From Rhizodiscina lignyota (Eukaryota; Ascomycota; Dothideomycetes; Aulographales; Rhizodiscinaceae), in contig ML978122.1 in the NCBI GenBank assembly GCA_010015805.1, positions 716,453 through 780,452 of the forward strand: a stretch of DNA of 64,000 nt, written 5' to 3'. The notes under the pieces were generated by a model that ran no database searches, was not told the DNA's origin, and was given only the letters and a program-made list of their open reading frames with translations. Both the position numbers and the translations under genes were made by a program. Shown here piece after piece: positions 1-12,502 of this stretch. Each line of letters opens with the position of its first letter. The stretch's first letter is position 1.

Positions 1-1777
1 CGGGAAGTTCGTGTAGCTGCCGTTGCCCGCGAGCTCGTCGTTGACCCAGGCCGTCGCCAGCGCGTCGACGGGCTGGCACGCGGCAGAGGCGGCGTCGTAG
101 TTTGGCAGGAACGAGACGTACGGCGAGAAGAGGCGCCATAGTGCGGACACGTACTCGGGTTTTGCGGGGCCTAAGAGAGAGCGGTAGGGGAGCGTAGACA
201 CCAGCTGGGCGACTTGGTTCGCGAAGTCGCCGTAGATGTAGAACAGTAGCGTCGGCTGGGCGCACGAGTCTGGCAGGGCGGCCATGTTGAAGAACTCCTG
301 GTTCATGAGCGTGGGGTTCGTGTCTTGCGCGTACGTCGGGTTCAGAAAGGTCACGAAGCCGGGAAAGTTGCGGTCCTGGGCCTTCAGCTTAGCGGACGTG
401 GTGGATGCGTCTGAAGATGGTTGGTGGAGTGGGATTGTCGTTGCTCTGATGTTGGGGTCGGATTTTGAGGGCTCAATTGGCGCGGTTGCTGTGCCGTTTT
501 GGACTGGCGAGTTCCAGAATGCGGTGGGGAAGGTGATGTAGACTTTGTCGAGATTGCCATAGCCCAAGGCGGATATGGCTTCTGAAAAGCGCTTTGGCAA
601 AGGCGGGTCGAATGCTTGACCGTGTCTCTGTAGCCATCCTAGCGGCGTAGTTACAACAATCTCGTCAAAGCTCTCTTCCGTATCTTCTTGAACTTCTCCG
701 GTCATGAAACTTGTGCTATCCTCGGGCGGACTCTGGCGGTGCACGAGCGAAGGGAAAGATCCACCAAGCTCATCGCCTTTCGACCGGATCTTCTTCACCG
801 TGCGGCCAAATTTGATCTTTGCAGATTCAAGCGCTGGCGCTGCAAGTCGTTTCAGAACCTTCGCATACGAATCCGCACAGAACAGATTATCGCCATCCAA
901 ACACTCCTCAAGCCAGAAGAACTTCAGACTCTGCTTCTCAACCGGTTGGCCAACGAAAGCGCCAAACATTCTACAACTCTGCTCAACGATTTTCATCCTC
1001 GCCGCACTGTCTGGGTTCCTGTCGCAGCCATATCTCTGTTCGATCCTAGTGTTGAAGAAATCTGCCAGACTTGCGCTTGACGGGATCTCGTTCTCCTTCG
1101 GGTCACGCGAGAACTTGGCATTACTCTCGTGCAGGCCGTCCTTGATGCTATCCCAGATGAACTCCTGGATCTCGGTCATTTCTTCCTCCGGGAGCGGCTG
1201 TTTCTGCGAGTCGACGGTGATTGACTTCTCGCCCCAGCTGTAGCCTATGGATCCGGTCTCTTTCACCAGGTCCATCATGGGGTTGTTGTCGGTGCCGTGT
1301 ATCCAGTTTGGGCCTCTGTGGGGCTATTAGAGTTCTGGATAGCTTGCTTGGTGGGCACATAAAGACTTACAAATCGACGAGATGCTTCCCGCTCATTGTG
1401 CCTTGTCCAAGCTATCTCCAATGTCAGCTTCAATTTCCAAATGTCACACCCAGCTCACTTACACGTCCGCCGAGTCTCTCTCTGCCTTCAATAATAGTAA
1501 CTTGCACGCCATGCTTCGATAAGACCTCGGCACATCTCAATCCAGCAACGCCTCCACCAACAATACCAATATGAAGTCTGCGGCCAACAGGCAACGCTCT
1601 TCTGAGCATCGACGCACCCACGCCATTCATGGTATTGCCGGGCTGGTGAATGCTGGCTGTGAGATCTTGATGTATGCGAGACATGCCTTTCGGGCTATGC
1701 GGGAGCTTGAACCTGCTTCCGTTATCATGAGGTCGTTGTTCCACAAGTGCCGACGCCATGATTTCACTCGATGGCAT
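1..1777 (-). CDS. Flavin-containing amine oxidase (polyamine oxidase type), 3' end outside window
   Basis: Predicted FAD-dependent amine oxidase of the FMS1/polyamine oxidase type, oxidising amines such as spermine with release of peroxide. Three exons are seen on the minus strand: 1777-1463, 1411-1371 (a 41-base exon) and 1315 to beyond base 1. Both introns are GT-AG and phases agree. The N-terminal half has the dinucleotide-binding motif GIVGGGVAGLRCAEVL, then the GRLGQ segment encoded across intron 1 and the family's LGPNWIHGTDNN block encoded across intron 2. Further on are VVTTPLGWL and the substrate-domain text up to the window edge; the C-terminal FAD-contact motif is off-window. The start at 1777 (MPSSEIMAS) was chosen over an in-frame Met at 1903 because the upstream stretch is not family-like. 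Exact substrate cannot be told from the sequence. Confidence 0.88.
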
Positions 1778-2882
1778 GGGTAGTGCGAAGGGGAGTTGAA
1801 GGTTAGAGTTCGGGTATGTAATCGTAATTGTGGTCAAGCGATTGCGAACACTCCTGGCACAAGTCGAGCAGCACCAGAAAGTGTGAGATGTACAAAACGG
1901 CAATCATTCTAAAAACAAAACGGCCAACTGAGGCTGCGAGACGCGTGAGGTGTGATGTGATGTCGGGAATGTTAAGGGAGAAAAGAGACAGTGAGATAGG
2001 GAAATATTTTTGGAAGGGGTGTGCTACATAAACAACACAAATACCGCCGGAATGGGGAGAAAAGCGCACGATGAATGTGCAAGTTCCCGGGGGTCGAGCG
2101 AATGACGAATTAATGTCCGGAGCTGTGCCACATGCCAGCCGGCCGGCCTTTCGCGATCATTGGCGAGACGAGGAAAAGAGGGACAAGAAGAGTGGTCGTG
2201 AATGGAAGATTACGGATACACTCGTTATCAGGCAAAATCGGATGCAAGGCCTCAGGCATTCATGGTGGCAGCCAGTCAGAGATTTGCGGTATGGAAAGCC
2301 GCAACTTGCTCCAGCTCGATGGAAATAAGGGGCAGGTATCGGCATCGCTCAACCGCCTCACCTTTGCTAGAAGCTTAGAAGGCTAGCAGCACCTCCAGAA
2401 TGGTCCAGATCGGGCGGCGTTATCCCTGTGTGGGTTTGCTGAGAAGAGCTAAGAGTGAGTCGCACAGGCGGCTAATCTTTTGAGATGCCACGCACCTGGG
2501 CCCAAATGTCAACACTTCGCCGCAATTCGTAAAGATGACCGAGGCAGCCGTAGATCCGTTTCTGCGCTCTCGAATTGCCGCAGCTGGCATTCGGAGGTTC
2601 GTTCTCGATGCGGAGAGAGCCGTTCCTGATGCAATGCGCGCGTACAGAAGTCTTAAATCCGAGCGCGATAGGCGGTGTTTCAAAAGTGCGAGTGCAACGA
2701 TGAGAATGTTTCCGATTGCGCATGTACTCTGACGAAACACCTAAGAGCTGATCACTTGACCATGATCAAACGACAAAGCTCCAATGACACCTGAAAATGC
2801 GATATCCAAAAACCCATCGGACCAATCTCCGACCTTGGATGCCCGAATACGCCCGCCGCCAACCGCTCCATGACTCCACAAT
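1778..2882. other. Intergenic, no gene seen
   Basis: About 1.1 kb between the start of the amine oxidase and the stop of the homeobox gene. Only short, overlapping frames without recognisable motifs occur on either strand. It should hold the amine oxidase promoter and the homeobox gene terminator. Confidence 0.5.
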
Positions 2883-4765
2883 TTACTCCCAATTGCCCTT
2901 TGAAAGACTCAAAAGCCCTTGAACGCAGTCCATCTCCTCACCGCTTCCGACACTAGCTCTGCCACTACCACCACGGCCCGCACCCATGAAGCGGGAGACC
3001 TCCTCGTCGACCTCCGGACTAATATTCTCGGCATCCTCGCTTCCGCTCTTGGCCCGCCTCTCCCTAGCCAGCATGGCACCCAGGCTACTGCTCTGACTCG
3101 GGATGGACAGATTCTCGCCCAACACGGCTCGACGAGTTTTCTGCGACGAGGTGCCTGGCCGACGCCGCAGAGGTTGTGAGCCACCGTGTTTGGGTTCCCA
3201 GTTCTCCTTGTCCGAGTCATTGTTTGGGATTTCAAACTCGTCCATATCGTCCTTCTGCTTCTCTTTCGACGCTTCCGTCTTGTCATACTTTCGAGTCTCC
3301 GTAGGAAGACGACCCGTTGCAGTTGCAGACCTGGAAAAGGACGGGTTTGTATTCACATTCGTGGGCCTGAGCGCCTGTCTTCTGTTTGCGTTGACCTTCA
3401 TGGCAGCTGCGTTTCGACTGTTCGACCTTATCAGGCCAATGGCATCAGCCGCAGAGCCACTCCCTTCTTGCTCCGCTTTCTCTGTTAGAGAGTTGCGCGC
3501 CTCGCTATCACACCAGAATTCCCACGCTCTGGAATCGCGAGACCGTCCGCTGGAAGTCTTCTGGAGCTTCCGCGCGGTAAGATCAGCTTCGGCCTGCATA
3601 AGCTTATCATTCAGACCGGCAGCGCTATAGCTCCGGCGGAGGCCAGCGGGGTAGGTTCCAGACGGCGCAGTGGAAGGCACGGGTTGTGATCGCGGAGGAG
3701 AAGGCGTGGGACTGTCGTGATTGATGACTTTTGCCTTGCCATCCCAACCCATGGATAACCTGACGGAACCAGAACGTTTCAATCGTCGCTCATTGGATGC
3801 AATGGGCTGCGATGCTGGCTGTGAAACAAATGATTCCCCAGCCGATTGGACGAAAGACGCACTGCGGCGGTTGGCTAGGTATCCTGTCCTTGCAGCAGAC
3901 GTGGTGCTATCTTGCGATGACATGAAAGATTGCGAAGCTGGTAGTTCCGCAGGCATCGTGGTGAAAGATGACGGGTCCGTAGCAGTACGGGCTGCATCGT
4001 CAGTTGTCTGGCTCTCAGCTTTAGAGTGCTTAGTAGCCGAGGACGGCGCAGTTCCAGCAGTCAAATCCTGCGCTTCAGTCGCATCGGTCTGCTTTTGAGA
4101 CGCAGAGGGCTCCGAAGCAGTACCATCTACATTGGTTGGCAAATTCTCTTTGTTATCGTCCGCTTCGTCTTTATGAGGTTCGATATTATCGCTGCTCAAG
4201 GATGGTCCATCAGAGCTAGGATGTAGTCGATTCAGAATTTCTTCGGTCGAAAGAGGTTGGGCCTTTCTGCGCGAATTTTGTCGTCTGTTCTGGAACCAGA
4301 TCTGTAGCAATGGCAAGTCAGCTTCCTGTGCAATGATGGATAAATGTAGGAGCCTTGGATTAGACGGACCTGAACTTCTTTCTCTCCCAACGCGACACTT
4401 TTCACAATATCCATACGTGTCGCTTTATCTGGCCTTGGATTTCGCTGGTATTCAGCTTCGAGAATCTTCTGATCCTCAGGACTGCGACAAGGTTACGCGT
4501 CAGTAGTGCGATTCCAAGCGGTGTGTCGCGACGCTTGATCACGTCCACAACGCGTATTTTGAGGATCGATATTGATATGAAGATGGACATACCTCGTCCT
4601 CCGACGTTTCTGACGAACTAAAGGCTTATCATCAATGTCTGGTGGTAGACTGCGCGATATGCTATCCTGGGAATGCACCAGCCACGCAAGACTGGTGGTG
4701 GGACTGGACGATTTGCGGTCGCTGCCGCTGCTGGCACTGGAGCCCTCTCTCGCAGTGTCCGCCAT
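2883..4765 (-). CDS. Homeodomain transcription factor, YOX1/YHP1-like
   Basis: Nuclear DNA-binding regulator of 567 aa. Exons are 4765-4593, 4481-4370 and 4301-2883, and phases agree. The homeodomain is assembled across both introns: RRTR ends exon 1, exon 2 encodes SPEDQKILEAEYQRNP and GEKEVQ, and exon 3 opens with recognition helix IWFQNRRQNSRRK. This helix and the preceding pattern resemble yeast Yox1/Yhp1 cell-cycle repressors, but the rest of the protein (about 450 aa, Ser/Thr/Glu/Arg-rich, low complexity) shows no other domain, so orthology is inferred only. The second intron has a GTCCGT donor, weaker than usual. Repeated RRRS/SGSVR and SASFVQSAG segments look like phosphorylation-prone disordered sequence. 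It is transcribed away from the coiled-coil gene at 5263 and shares its promoter region. Confidence 0.88.
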
Positions 4766-5262
4766 CTGGAGTTGAGTGTATCGAGATTGTTAGAAATGTA
4801 AACGATGAAGCATCCTGTGCTGCGCGTTGGGGATGGAATACGAATATTGTGATTGGGATGGGATGCGTCGCGTTGTCGTGTGCGGACTCGGTGGTTCGAG
4901 CGTTCGGCGGATGACGCGCAGCACAGAACGGGCCGAGCAGGCGGAACGTCAAGCGAATTCCAGAGCTGCCCTGCTCGCTCGTAACTGGATGGAATAAATT
5001 GAGCTCTGGCGCGAATCGACGCGCTGGACCTTGTCACGCTGTCCAAATTGCGGCGGTAGAGATGTATGCGCGTTTTCGATGCTAGATCGAGGCATTGGTT
5101 TCATTTTCATGTGAGACACCAATCGCGTCGGACACGCCTAGTCACGTGCGCTTCAGCCACCCGCAATCGTGCCAAGCCTTGGGGTGCATGTGCAATCTGG
5201 AGCTTGCCCTCGCCGTCGAGACATCTTTCAACCGCAGTCGAATAGGAAACAAGCCAACCACA
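4766..5262. promoter_or_regulatory. Divergent promoter with CACGTG box
   Basis: Region of 497 bases between two divergent starts. It holds a CACGTG E-box at 5143-5148 inside GTCACGTGCGC (5141-5151); the identical 11-mer recurs in the SNU13/VMA3 divergent promoter. E-boxes of this kind are bound by Cbf1-type bHLH factors in fungi; binding here is inferred. Confidence 0.35.
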
Positions 5263-7037
5263 ATGACAGAAGCAGATGACAAGGAGAAGGCTGAGAAGCT
5301 TGCCGCCGCAAAGAAGCGCGTACGACATTCTTATTTCAATGGGGGCTGACAGCTCCAGCTGACCTGGCCTCAACAGTTCGAACAATTGAAGAAGCAGAAA
5401 GCGGGCGGCGACAAAGCTCCAACAAAGAAGAAAGCAGCATCTAAGAAGAAGGAAGAGAAAGCAGAAGAAGCGAAAGACGAAAAGGCTGAGGACGGGGAAG
5501 CCGAAGCGGCAGAGGCAGACAAACAGGAGGAACCAGCGGAAGAGCCATCAGACGCAGTCGGAGAAGCCTCAGCATCAGCAGCTCCGCAGATTGAATCAGC
5601 GCTGAAATCGCCGACATTACCGACCGGTGAAACTGCGCAAGACATATACCGGAGGCAGGCGACTCGGATAGAGGAGTTGGAGAAGGAGAATAAGCAATTA
5701 CAGGCGGATGCGGACAAGCTCGAAAGCCAGAAGCGCAAAGCTCAAGATGAGTTGGAAGAGTTGCGCGAATCCAATAGTGAGGTGGCAGAGCTCAAGTCGA
5801 AAGCACAAGAAGCTGATAAACTGGTTTGTGCGAATGATTCTACGTTAAGGGTTAAATGCTAACACCAGCTCAGAAATCCGAATTGACATCCCTCCAACGC
5901 CAAAACTCCCAACTCCAGGCTAAGCGACGAACCTCGTCCACTGTCGGCGTCTCTACAACATCCTCATCCCCAGATAGCGACATCGCAGCCCAACTCGCTT
6001 CCAAGTCCAGCACTATCGAATCTCTGGAGCTCGAACTCTCGAAACTCCACAACCAACTCTCCACCGCAACCAATGCAAATACCGAATCCGCCTCTAGAGT
6101 AACCTCACTCGAGTCCTCCGCACAAAAAGCAGAAGCCAAAGCCGAGTTAGCAGAAAAGGAACTCGCCGACCTCAAAGCAAACCTCGCATCAGCCTCCGAG
6201 AAGGCCGTGAAAGAAGGCGGCGAGCGCTCAGCAGCAGAGACACGCATCGCGCAACTTGAAGCAGAGTTGAGCGCTGCGCAACGCAGTGCAGCTGAGGCAG
6301 CGAAGCGCGCAGAGACGCTGGAGAAGAAGGTCGAGGCGCTGGCGGGATTGCATCGTGAGGCTGAGGCGCGGAATCAGGTCCGAGTAAGAGAGGCGGATAA
6401 GGTGGAGCGTGAGGCGAAAGAACTTAAGGCAAGAGTAGCTGGATTGAGCAATGAGAATGCTAGACTAAAGGATGAGGTTGAGCGCGAGAGGAGGAAGCGG
6501 GGTATGAGTGCGGAGGGCGACGACGATGGCGTCGAGGAGCTGGAAGAAGAGGAGAGGAAGAAGCTTATTGTACAGGTTAGGGAATTAGAAGAGGAAGTGT
6601 TCGAGCTCAGGAGAGGTGTCTGGAGAGACAGACGCAGACAGATGCAGCCCGGCTTGGAAGAGAATGGTAACACCGGGTTCGACGAGGTGGATCTGGTGGG
6701 CGGGGCGGGTAGTCCTATCTTGAGTCAGCGACAGAGTGGACACAGGCAGGGAAGCAGCTTCCAAGACGTCATCAATAGTGGCATCAGCGCGTTCATGGGC
6801 GACAATGGGAGGAGAGGGTCGTCAGCGCAGAGATCGCGCGGCCAGAGCTTGGGCATGTTGAGTGAAGGTGACGATATGGAGTTCGATGAGGACGCGTTCA
6901 GGGCGGCGCAGGAGGAAGAGGGGAAGAGGAGGATAGAGAGGATCAAGGAGGTTAAGAGGGGCCTGAAGCAGTGGGAGGGATGGAGAGTCGATGTGGTGGA
7001 TGTACGGTCTGGCATGGGCGGCGTCTTTGATGTTTGA
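5263..7037 (+). CDS. Long coiled-coil protein, Golgi-matrix/'M protein repeat' type
   Basis: Predicted 555-aa coiled-coil protein. Exons: 5263-5319, 5377-5823, 5874-7037, GT-AG introns with a TGCTAAC branch in the second; phases agree. The N-terminus MTEADDKEKAEKLAAAKKR joins FEQLKKQK, resembling the N-terminal basic element of GM130/golgin-type proteins. A Lys/Glu/Ala-rich acidic-basic stretch follows (about 25-75), then heptad-rich segments with ARIEELEKENKQL-like periodicity (about 100-390) and a C-terminal conserved tail with an EFDEDAFRAAQEEE motif. Aspergillus relatives are usually annotated only as M protein repeat proteins. A tethering role at the Golgi is an inference from the N-terminus and coiled coils; no GRIP or membrane segment is seen. 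Confidence 0.85.
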
Positions 7038-9292
7038 TGAATCTACTTCACCGAATGTATTCTCTGCTTCTGCGAGCAGACTGGCAGAGGCAATGAGATG
7101 GTGCAGACCCTCATCAAGCTAGCCGATGCTCATGGAAAGCTCACCTGGCGCTAAATCTTCTCTAAATAGATTTGCGGCTTGAATTGCAATTGGGTTTGCG
7201 CTATTTGAAATATTCATGACTTCCCGCTTATCCATATGCTTCAGAATCATCTGGCTTGGTCGCTTTCTTTGCCGCCAGCCCCTTTCTACAACTATGAGAC
7301 ATCATTCAGACAGCAGTTGTAATTCCAGGCTGCGGAGATTGTCAAGGCTTTCTACTCGTGATTAAGTCGAACCTGAAATGTAAAGACTCGTGCAGGGAAA
7401 TCCAAAGACATTCTTGCCAAGTTTCAACAAATTTAAGGAGGCATTTCTCCTGCTCGAACCGTAGTGTATCTACCCGTTGAGGTAGAGCAGAAGCAACCTC
7501 TAGGCAGTCACTAACATTGAATAACTCTCCTTGTGTTAGCCCTTAGCTATACTTGCTAGGCGTTACTTTGACAGTTCAATTACTACCCGCCAGTCGTCCA
7601 CACCTCCTATCTTGATGCCGCGCGCTTCGAATGCGTGTAGGGAGGCGGCACGTAGTCAGGTGCGTGGTTGAGGCTCAATTCTGCATCTGCATTTGGCACC
7701 GTTCGAGTGGGGCCGCGTCGCAGCGAACGAGCCGCATGGAGTCTGTGCTCCAACGTTAGATCGTCAGGGGCACTCAAGCATTCCATTTCCAGAGGTTTGC
7801 TTTGATCAGAAATCGCCTTGCTTTTGCCTCCGCGCGCAATGGAATCTACATAGCACGGTGGGTGTTTGTTTTTGTTTATTCGAATTGCTCATATTTCATG
7901 CGTGGAATGCGCGATAGACGTCACTCCATCCCCATGCGGACTAGCCAGGGACAAGGGACGGCGTCGGCTTCGCAGGGGAAAGCTTGATGCCGACCTTCTG
8001 CGAGCACCGCAATGTGGCTGCAGCGTGGCTGAACGACGACTGCTCTCCTGGTTGGAAGTGCGGCGGCTTGGTCGACCGCAGCAGAGTAATCTCCGGCCGC
8101 GAGAGTAGTGAGGATTCAGACGCAAAGATGTAGCACTTCTGCGAGAAAGCAGCATTGTGAGTCAGGCATCTGCTGGAGAGACAAAACGAGATGAGCAGTT
8201 GTATAGTTTTGGACGATGAAAGAAACACTGTAATGAGGAAATCCAACAAGAGAATGGATCGCCAGGCCAACTCATTTGGTGAATATGGGGACAGACGCAA
8301 CTTGGCTAGCGACGATAGGAATCCATGACTCTGCCCCACGAGCAGGTTGCAACGAACCACACGTCTGGTGAGCGCGAGTCGTTTGCTTCCTCATGCCATC
8401 TGCGCTCTTGTGCCTTCTGCTCGTCTTGTAGGCGCGCTGCTCGGTGACGTGGTGGCTTGTTGCCGGCAGTGGACGCATGTTGTAGAGGGCGAGATGGCAT
8501 CAATTTGCGGCGAGCTCTCACGGCCTCTGCCTCTGCACGAAGCTTGATTGCAGTGCGCGTCAAAGCAGTCAAAGCAGTCCAAGCAGGCGCTGCGCCGCAT
8601 TGGGCGAGTGTGATTGGCGATGCGAAATGAGGCCACGCCAAGCAGCGCGCCTTCCCCATGCAGACGCAGACCCTGGCCAGGGCGACCGCAGGCATTCCCC
8701 CTACTTCGAGCTTCCCTTTGCATTCACGCTCTCTTCACCTCACACCTCTCTGCACCCGCTGCATGGCACAATTCACCAAGCCGTAGAGCTTCGCGACGCA
8801 GCAAGAGAGTCCTCTTTCTAAAACCACACTCCTTTATCATTCCACCAACTATCGGAGCGCAGTCTCCCATTCACTCATTAGGAACCCCATTCTCGTGCCA
8901 CACCGCACGAGACAACAATACCACGCGAAATCCAATTCACGCGCACAACCACCCAACTTCACCCACATTCGCTTGTACAAAGCTCCAATTGACTCGTACC
9001 ACGTCCGATACGCGAAACTTTGCCCGCGGCGCAGAGCACATCTCGAGTTTTCGTCAAATATCTCCGCGCGTCAAAGATACGCTGCGTCTCTACGTACCAG
9101 CACCAGATTTTCCGCGGCGTCGATCTGAATAAAAAGTCACTCAAATCGCCCACGAACTTCGAACGTCGAGCGTTCTCAGCAATTGACTCATCGAATTTCC
9201 AGCAACACTCTTTCATCATCGAGCGTGCGAAACTACGCTTTTGTGAGACGTCCAAACCTTCGAGCAGACGACTGTACATCAAATCACACAAA
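7038..9292. other. Intergenic with long pyrimidine-rich leader of the SUN gene
   Basis: About 2.25 kb without a convincing gene. From about 8700 to 9290 the plus strand is rich in C and T and in CAC/CTC runs, as expected of a long fungal promoter and 5' leader for the highly expressed wall-protein gene at 9293. Open frames here overlap each other and lack motifs. Confidence 0.5.
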
Positions 9293-10710
9293 ATGAGGAC
9301 CTCACTTTTCCTCGTTGCAGCTGCCGCCGCTCTGGCTGTTGCTCAGCCTCATGGACACTCCCATCGCCATATACACGCGAAGAAGGCAGCTCAAGTTCAG
9401 GAGCCTCGGATAGTGAAACGCATTCCCAACCCTGATTACACCGTTGTAGACTCGGACGACCCAGTCTGGGTGTGCCAGCTTGGGGACCGTATCCTCACCT
9501 ACGAGGAATGCCAGGCGGGTCTGCACAACGGAACATTGACGTCTCCAGAGGGCCTTCTCCCAAGCACAAGCAAGCCGATTCCGACCCCATCCTCGACAAG
9601 TTCGACCTGGAGCTCTACGACGTCGACGTCGACGACAACAACAACCAGCAGCTCGTCTTCTACTCCACCACCACCGCCGAGCACGACAAGCTCAAGCAGC
9701 AGCGCAGCTCAGGTCCAGGCCGCTGATTACGTTCCCACCAGCTCAGCAAGCCCTACTCCATCTGCCTCCTCTAACTCTGGCTACATCGGTGGCGGAGGCA
9801 GCAGCGGTGTTGATTCTGACTTCCCTGATGGACAGCTCGACTGCAGCGACTTCCCAGACGAGTATGGCGCCCAGGCCATCAGCTATCTTGGACTCGGCGG
9901 ATGGACCGGTGTTCAGTGCCCTGGCGACAGCGGACCAGGAGGCTTCAACAACATCGAGACCGTCAAGAACGGCGGCTGCCAAGAAGGCTGCTACTGCTCT
10001 TACGCGTGCCCAGCCGGCTACCAGAAGATGCAGTGGCCAACTCTTCAAGGTCTGACTGGCCAGTCTGTGGGCGGCGTCCAATGCAAGAACGGCAAGCTGC
10101 ATCTGACCAGCGACTCTTCAAAGAGCCTGTGCGGCCCCGGCACTACAGCCGTCAAGGTCCAGATCCAGAACAACCTGCCTAAGAACTGCGCCGTCTGCCG
10201 TACCGACTACCCCGGCACTGAGTCCATGACCATCCCACTCAACACCCAGCCCGGCAGCACTGATCCGCTCACTTGCCCCTCGGAGGACTCGTACTACCAG
10301 TGGAAGGGCGCGCACACCTCCGCGCAGTACTACGTCAACAACATGGGCGTCAGCGTCGAGGACGGCTGCACGTGGAGCACGCCCGGAAGCAACCAGGGTA
10401 ACTTCGCACCTGTCAATCTGGGTGTCGGCTACCAAGATGGCACTGCTTGGCTCGCGATTCTGGCTAACAAGCCGACCAACCCGGACGCGCTGCTCAACTT
10501 CAATATCGAGCTTAAGGGCGACAACATGAACGGCAAGTGCAAGTACTCGAATGGACAGTACTGCTCGGGCGACAACTATGGCAACTGCAACAGCGATGGT
10601 TGCACGGTACGTTTTCTATCCTATATTAGCGCTACCAAAAAACACTAACATTGAAATCACAGGTCGCTGTAACAGGTGGCACAGCAACCTACGTCTTCTC
10701 CACGTCGTAA
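9293..10710 (+). CDS. SUN-family secreted cell-wall protein (GH132)
   Basis: Secreted cell-wall remodelling protein of the yeast SIM1/UTH1/NCA3/SUN4 family, acting on beta-glucan in septation. 453 aa from two exons, 9293-10606 and 10663-10710; the 56-base intron has GTACGT and a CTAAC branch. Order of parts: signal peptide (MRTSLFLVAAAAALAVAQ), His-rich segment, a VKR site at about 44 that could be cut by a Kex2-like protease, a Ser/Thr linker (about 90-165), then the SUN domain with conserved blocks GGWTGVQCPGDSGPGGFNN, EGCYCSYACPAGYQKMQWP, GGVQCKNGKLHL and CAVCRTDYPGTE. The last exon supplies VAVTGGTATYVFSTS, the usual C-terminus. Reading from an upstream in-frame codon is possible but 9293 gives the signal peptide. 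Confidence 0.94.
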
Positions 10711-12502
10711 AATCGGTTCCAAATCTTTACTTACCGATAATTCGTATGTCTTAATGTTTTTTGAAATACTTTTCTTTTTCCCAACCGACAATCGGACAGT
10801 TACTACTTATTATGTCATCGTCATCTTGCAGAGAAACAGCGCGCACAATTAGCATCCAACAACGCATCTGAATGAATACATCGGGAAAAAAGAGTCAGAG
10901 ATAATATAATTACTGGACCGACGTTTGCTGCAGGGTGGAGTCGAGACCTGTCTTCGCCACGGTGGTTGCTGATCTGCATTGCGGAAGGTGCTCTGTTCTG
11001 AGGAGGTGGACGCGAAGCAAAGGGATGCGTCACAAACTGTTTTTTTGATTAGCGATGCGCTTTTTCTTGCGCAGATGGCCAGGTGGAGGCCCCGGAGGCG
11101 ACTCGTTTCCTTTTCTCATCTCATGTCTTGCAATACTGCCGTTGCTTGTTTTCCTTTGCGATTTTTCTTGCTCTCTTTCTGCGCTCACTGGCGGTCCGGC
11201 GCCTGCGGTGGTGTGTCTCGGCACACTCACCAATCTCTTCCGGCTGAAGCGCACACGGTTGGCGGAGTTGACGGGGGGTGTTTGTCGCGTTAGGTCTTGT
11301 GAGTGTTGGGGAGCAGAGCTTGGTGGCAGTTGGTACGATAGTCGTGTGGTGGTGGAGGTTGCAGCTTGTAATTGTACAAAAAGGGTTGAAGTTGACGGGC
11401 AGATGCAATCGTTGAGCAAATTCCATTTGTGATCTTTTTCCTCCGTCGTTGCGTGCTTGCTTCTTTTTGCTATTACGACTACTACTGCGGTGCCAGCCAA
11501 GGGAGTGGTCTAAGCTGTGATGATAACATAACTATTGCAAATGTCTAATATACATATCCGCTATCATGCATTGTCGAAGTCCGCACGATTGAATGGTGAA
11601 GCTGAGTTGGCATTTCGCCCTCCCCGAGGGAGCGGAATTGCGATATCCATATTCACGGTGATCCTCGAAGTGTCTGAGGGTGACAAGTAGCTGGGCTCGA
11701 TAGGGCTCGAACGGATGCAGTATGTATACGAAAGAGCTAGTTTCCCGTGAGTGGATAGTCTACAGAGTCATTCTATTACAAGCGCCTTCAGCACTTCCAA
11801 GAAGCTTCCGTGTCTTGGTGAGTTTACATTCGAGGTTGTCAGGGAGTAGCTTGCCAGGCCTGCCTTGAAAGATTTACTTCTGTTTGTCGCGGAAAGAGAC
11901 ACCGTTTCAGGTCTCATGCGCTCACGAGATACTAGCTCCTTCGTAGACAAGATGTGCTTTTCAATACGAGCAAGAGGGTCTCTGGAGTAAAAGCCTGCTT
12001 TTAATTTTAATATACTTGGAGTCATGTCTGGTGTAAACACTGCCTCAATGGCTACAGCCTGTGTTGACCGAGGAGAAAGAACCACCCGAGCAATCCGATT
12101 TATCGCAGCAAAAGTGCATCGATTCGTCACCCTCGAGAAAAGGGTGTACATCCTCTAGTTCTTCGCCGAGAACCTCGCTATGCCCCAGCAGGAAAATGTG
12201 CATCTGGAACAGAGAGCTAATTTCTTGCAGACTCCGATTCAATATCCTTCTCAATGCTCCGTACTGCTGCTGCTGCCTTGAGTGAGGTGGACCCCTTGGA
12301 TCAAGTTCCATGCAATGTGTGGTCCTGTGTATTGTCATTTGTTGGAGGAAGTGCGACCCTTCAAAGGCCCTTGAAGAGTCTGGCATATGCACTGGGCCAT
12401 TGGGGGATCCATCGCAGATATCTTCCTATCGAACCGAAAAGATGTGCTTCTGAAAAGCGGCGATAAGTAATGCCTTGAAGATAACCTCTCTCTCTCTCTC
12501 TC
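10711..12502. other. Intergenic, with weak coding-like frames
   Basis: About 1.8 kb between two genes ending toward each other. Minus-strand frames at 12392-12045 and 12151-11768 have protein-like composition but overlap in different frames, lack a recognisable domain and could not be joined by clear splice sites. A (CT)n run lies at 12487-12504 at the 3' end of the copper-fist gene. Confidence 0.35.

Noticed and set aside
7693-8700. Several 60-140 codon frames on both strands before the SUN gene
   Set aside because: They overlap each other, have skewed Arg/Ser/Cys composition and no motif.
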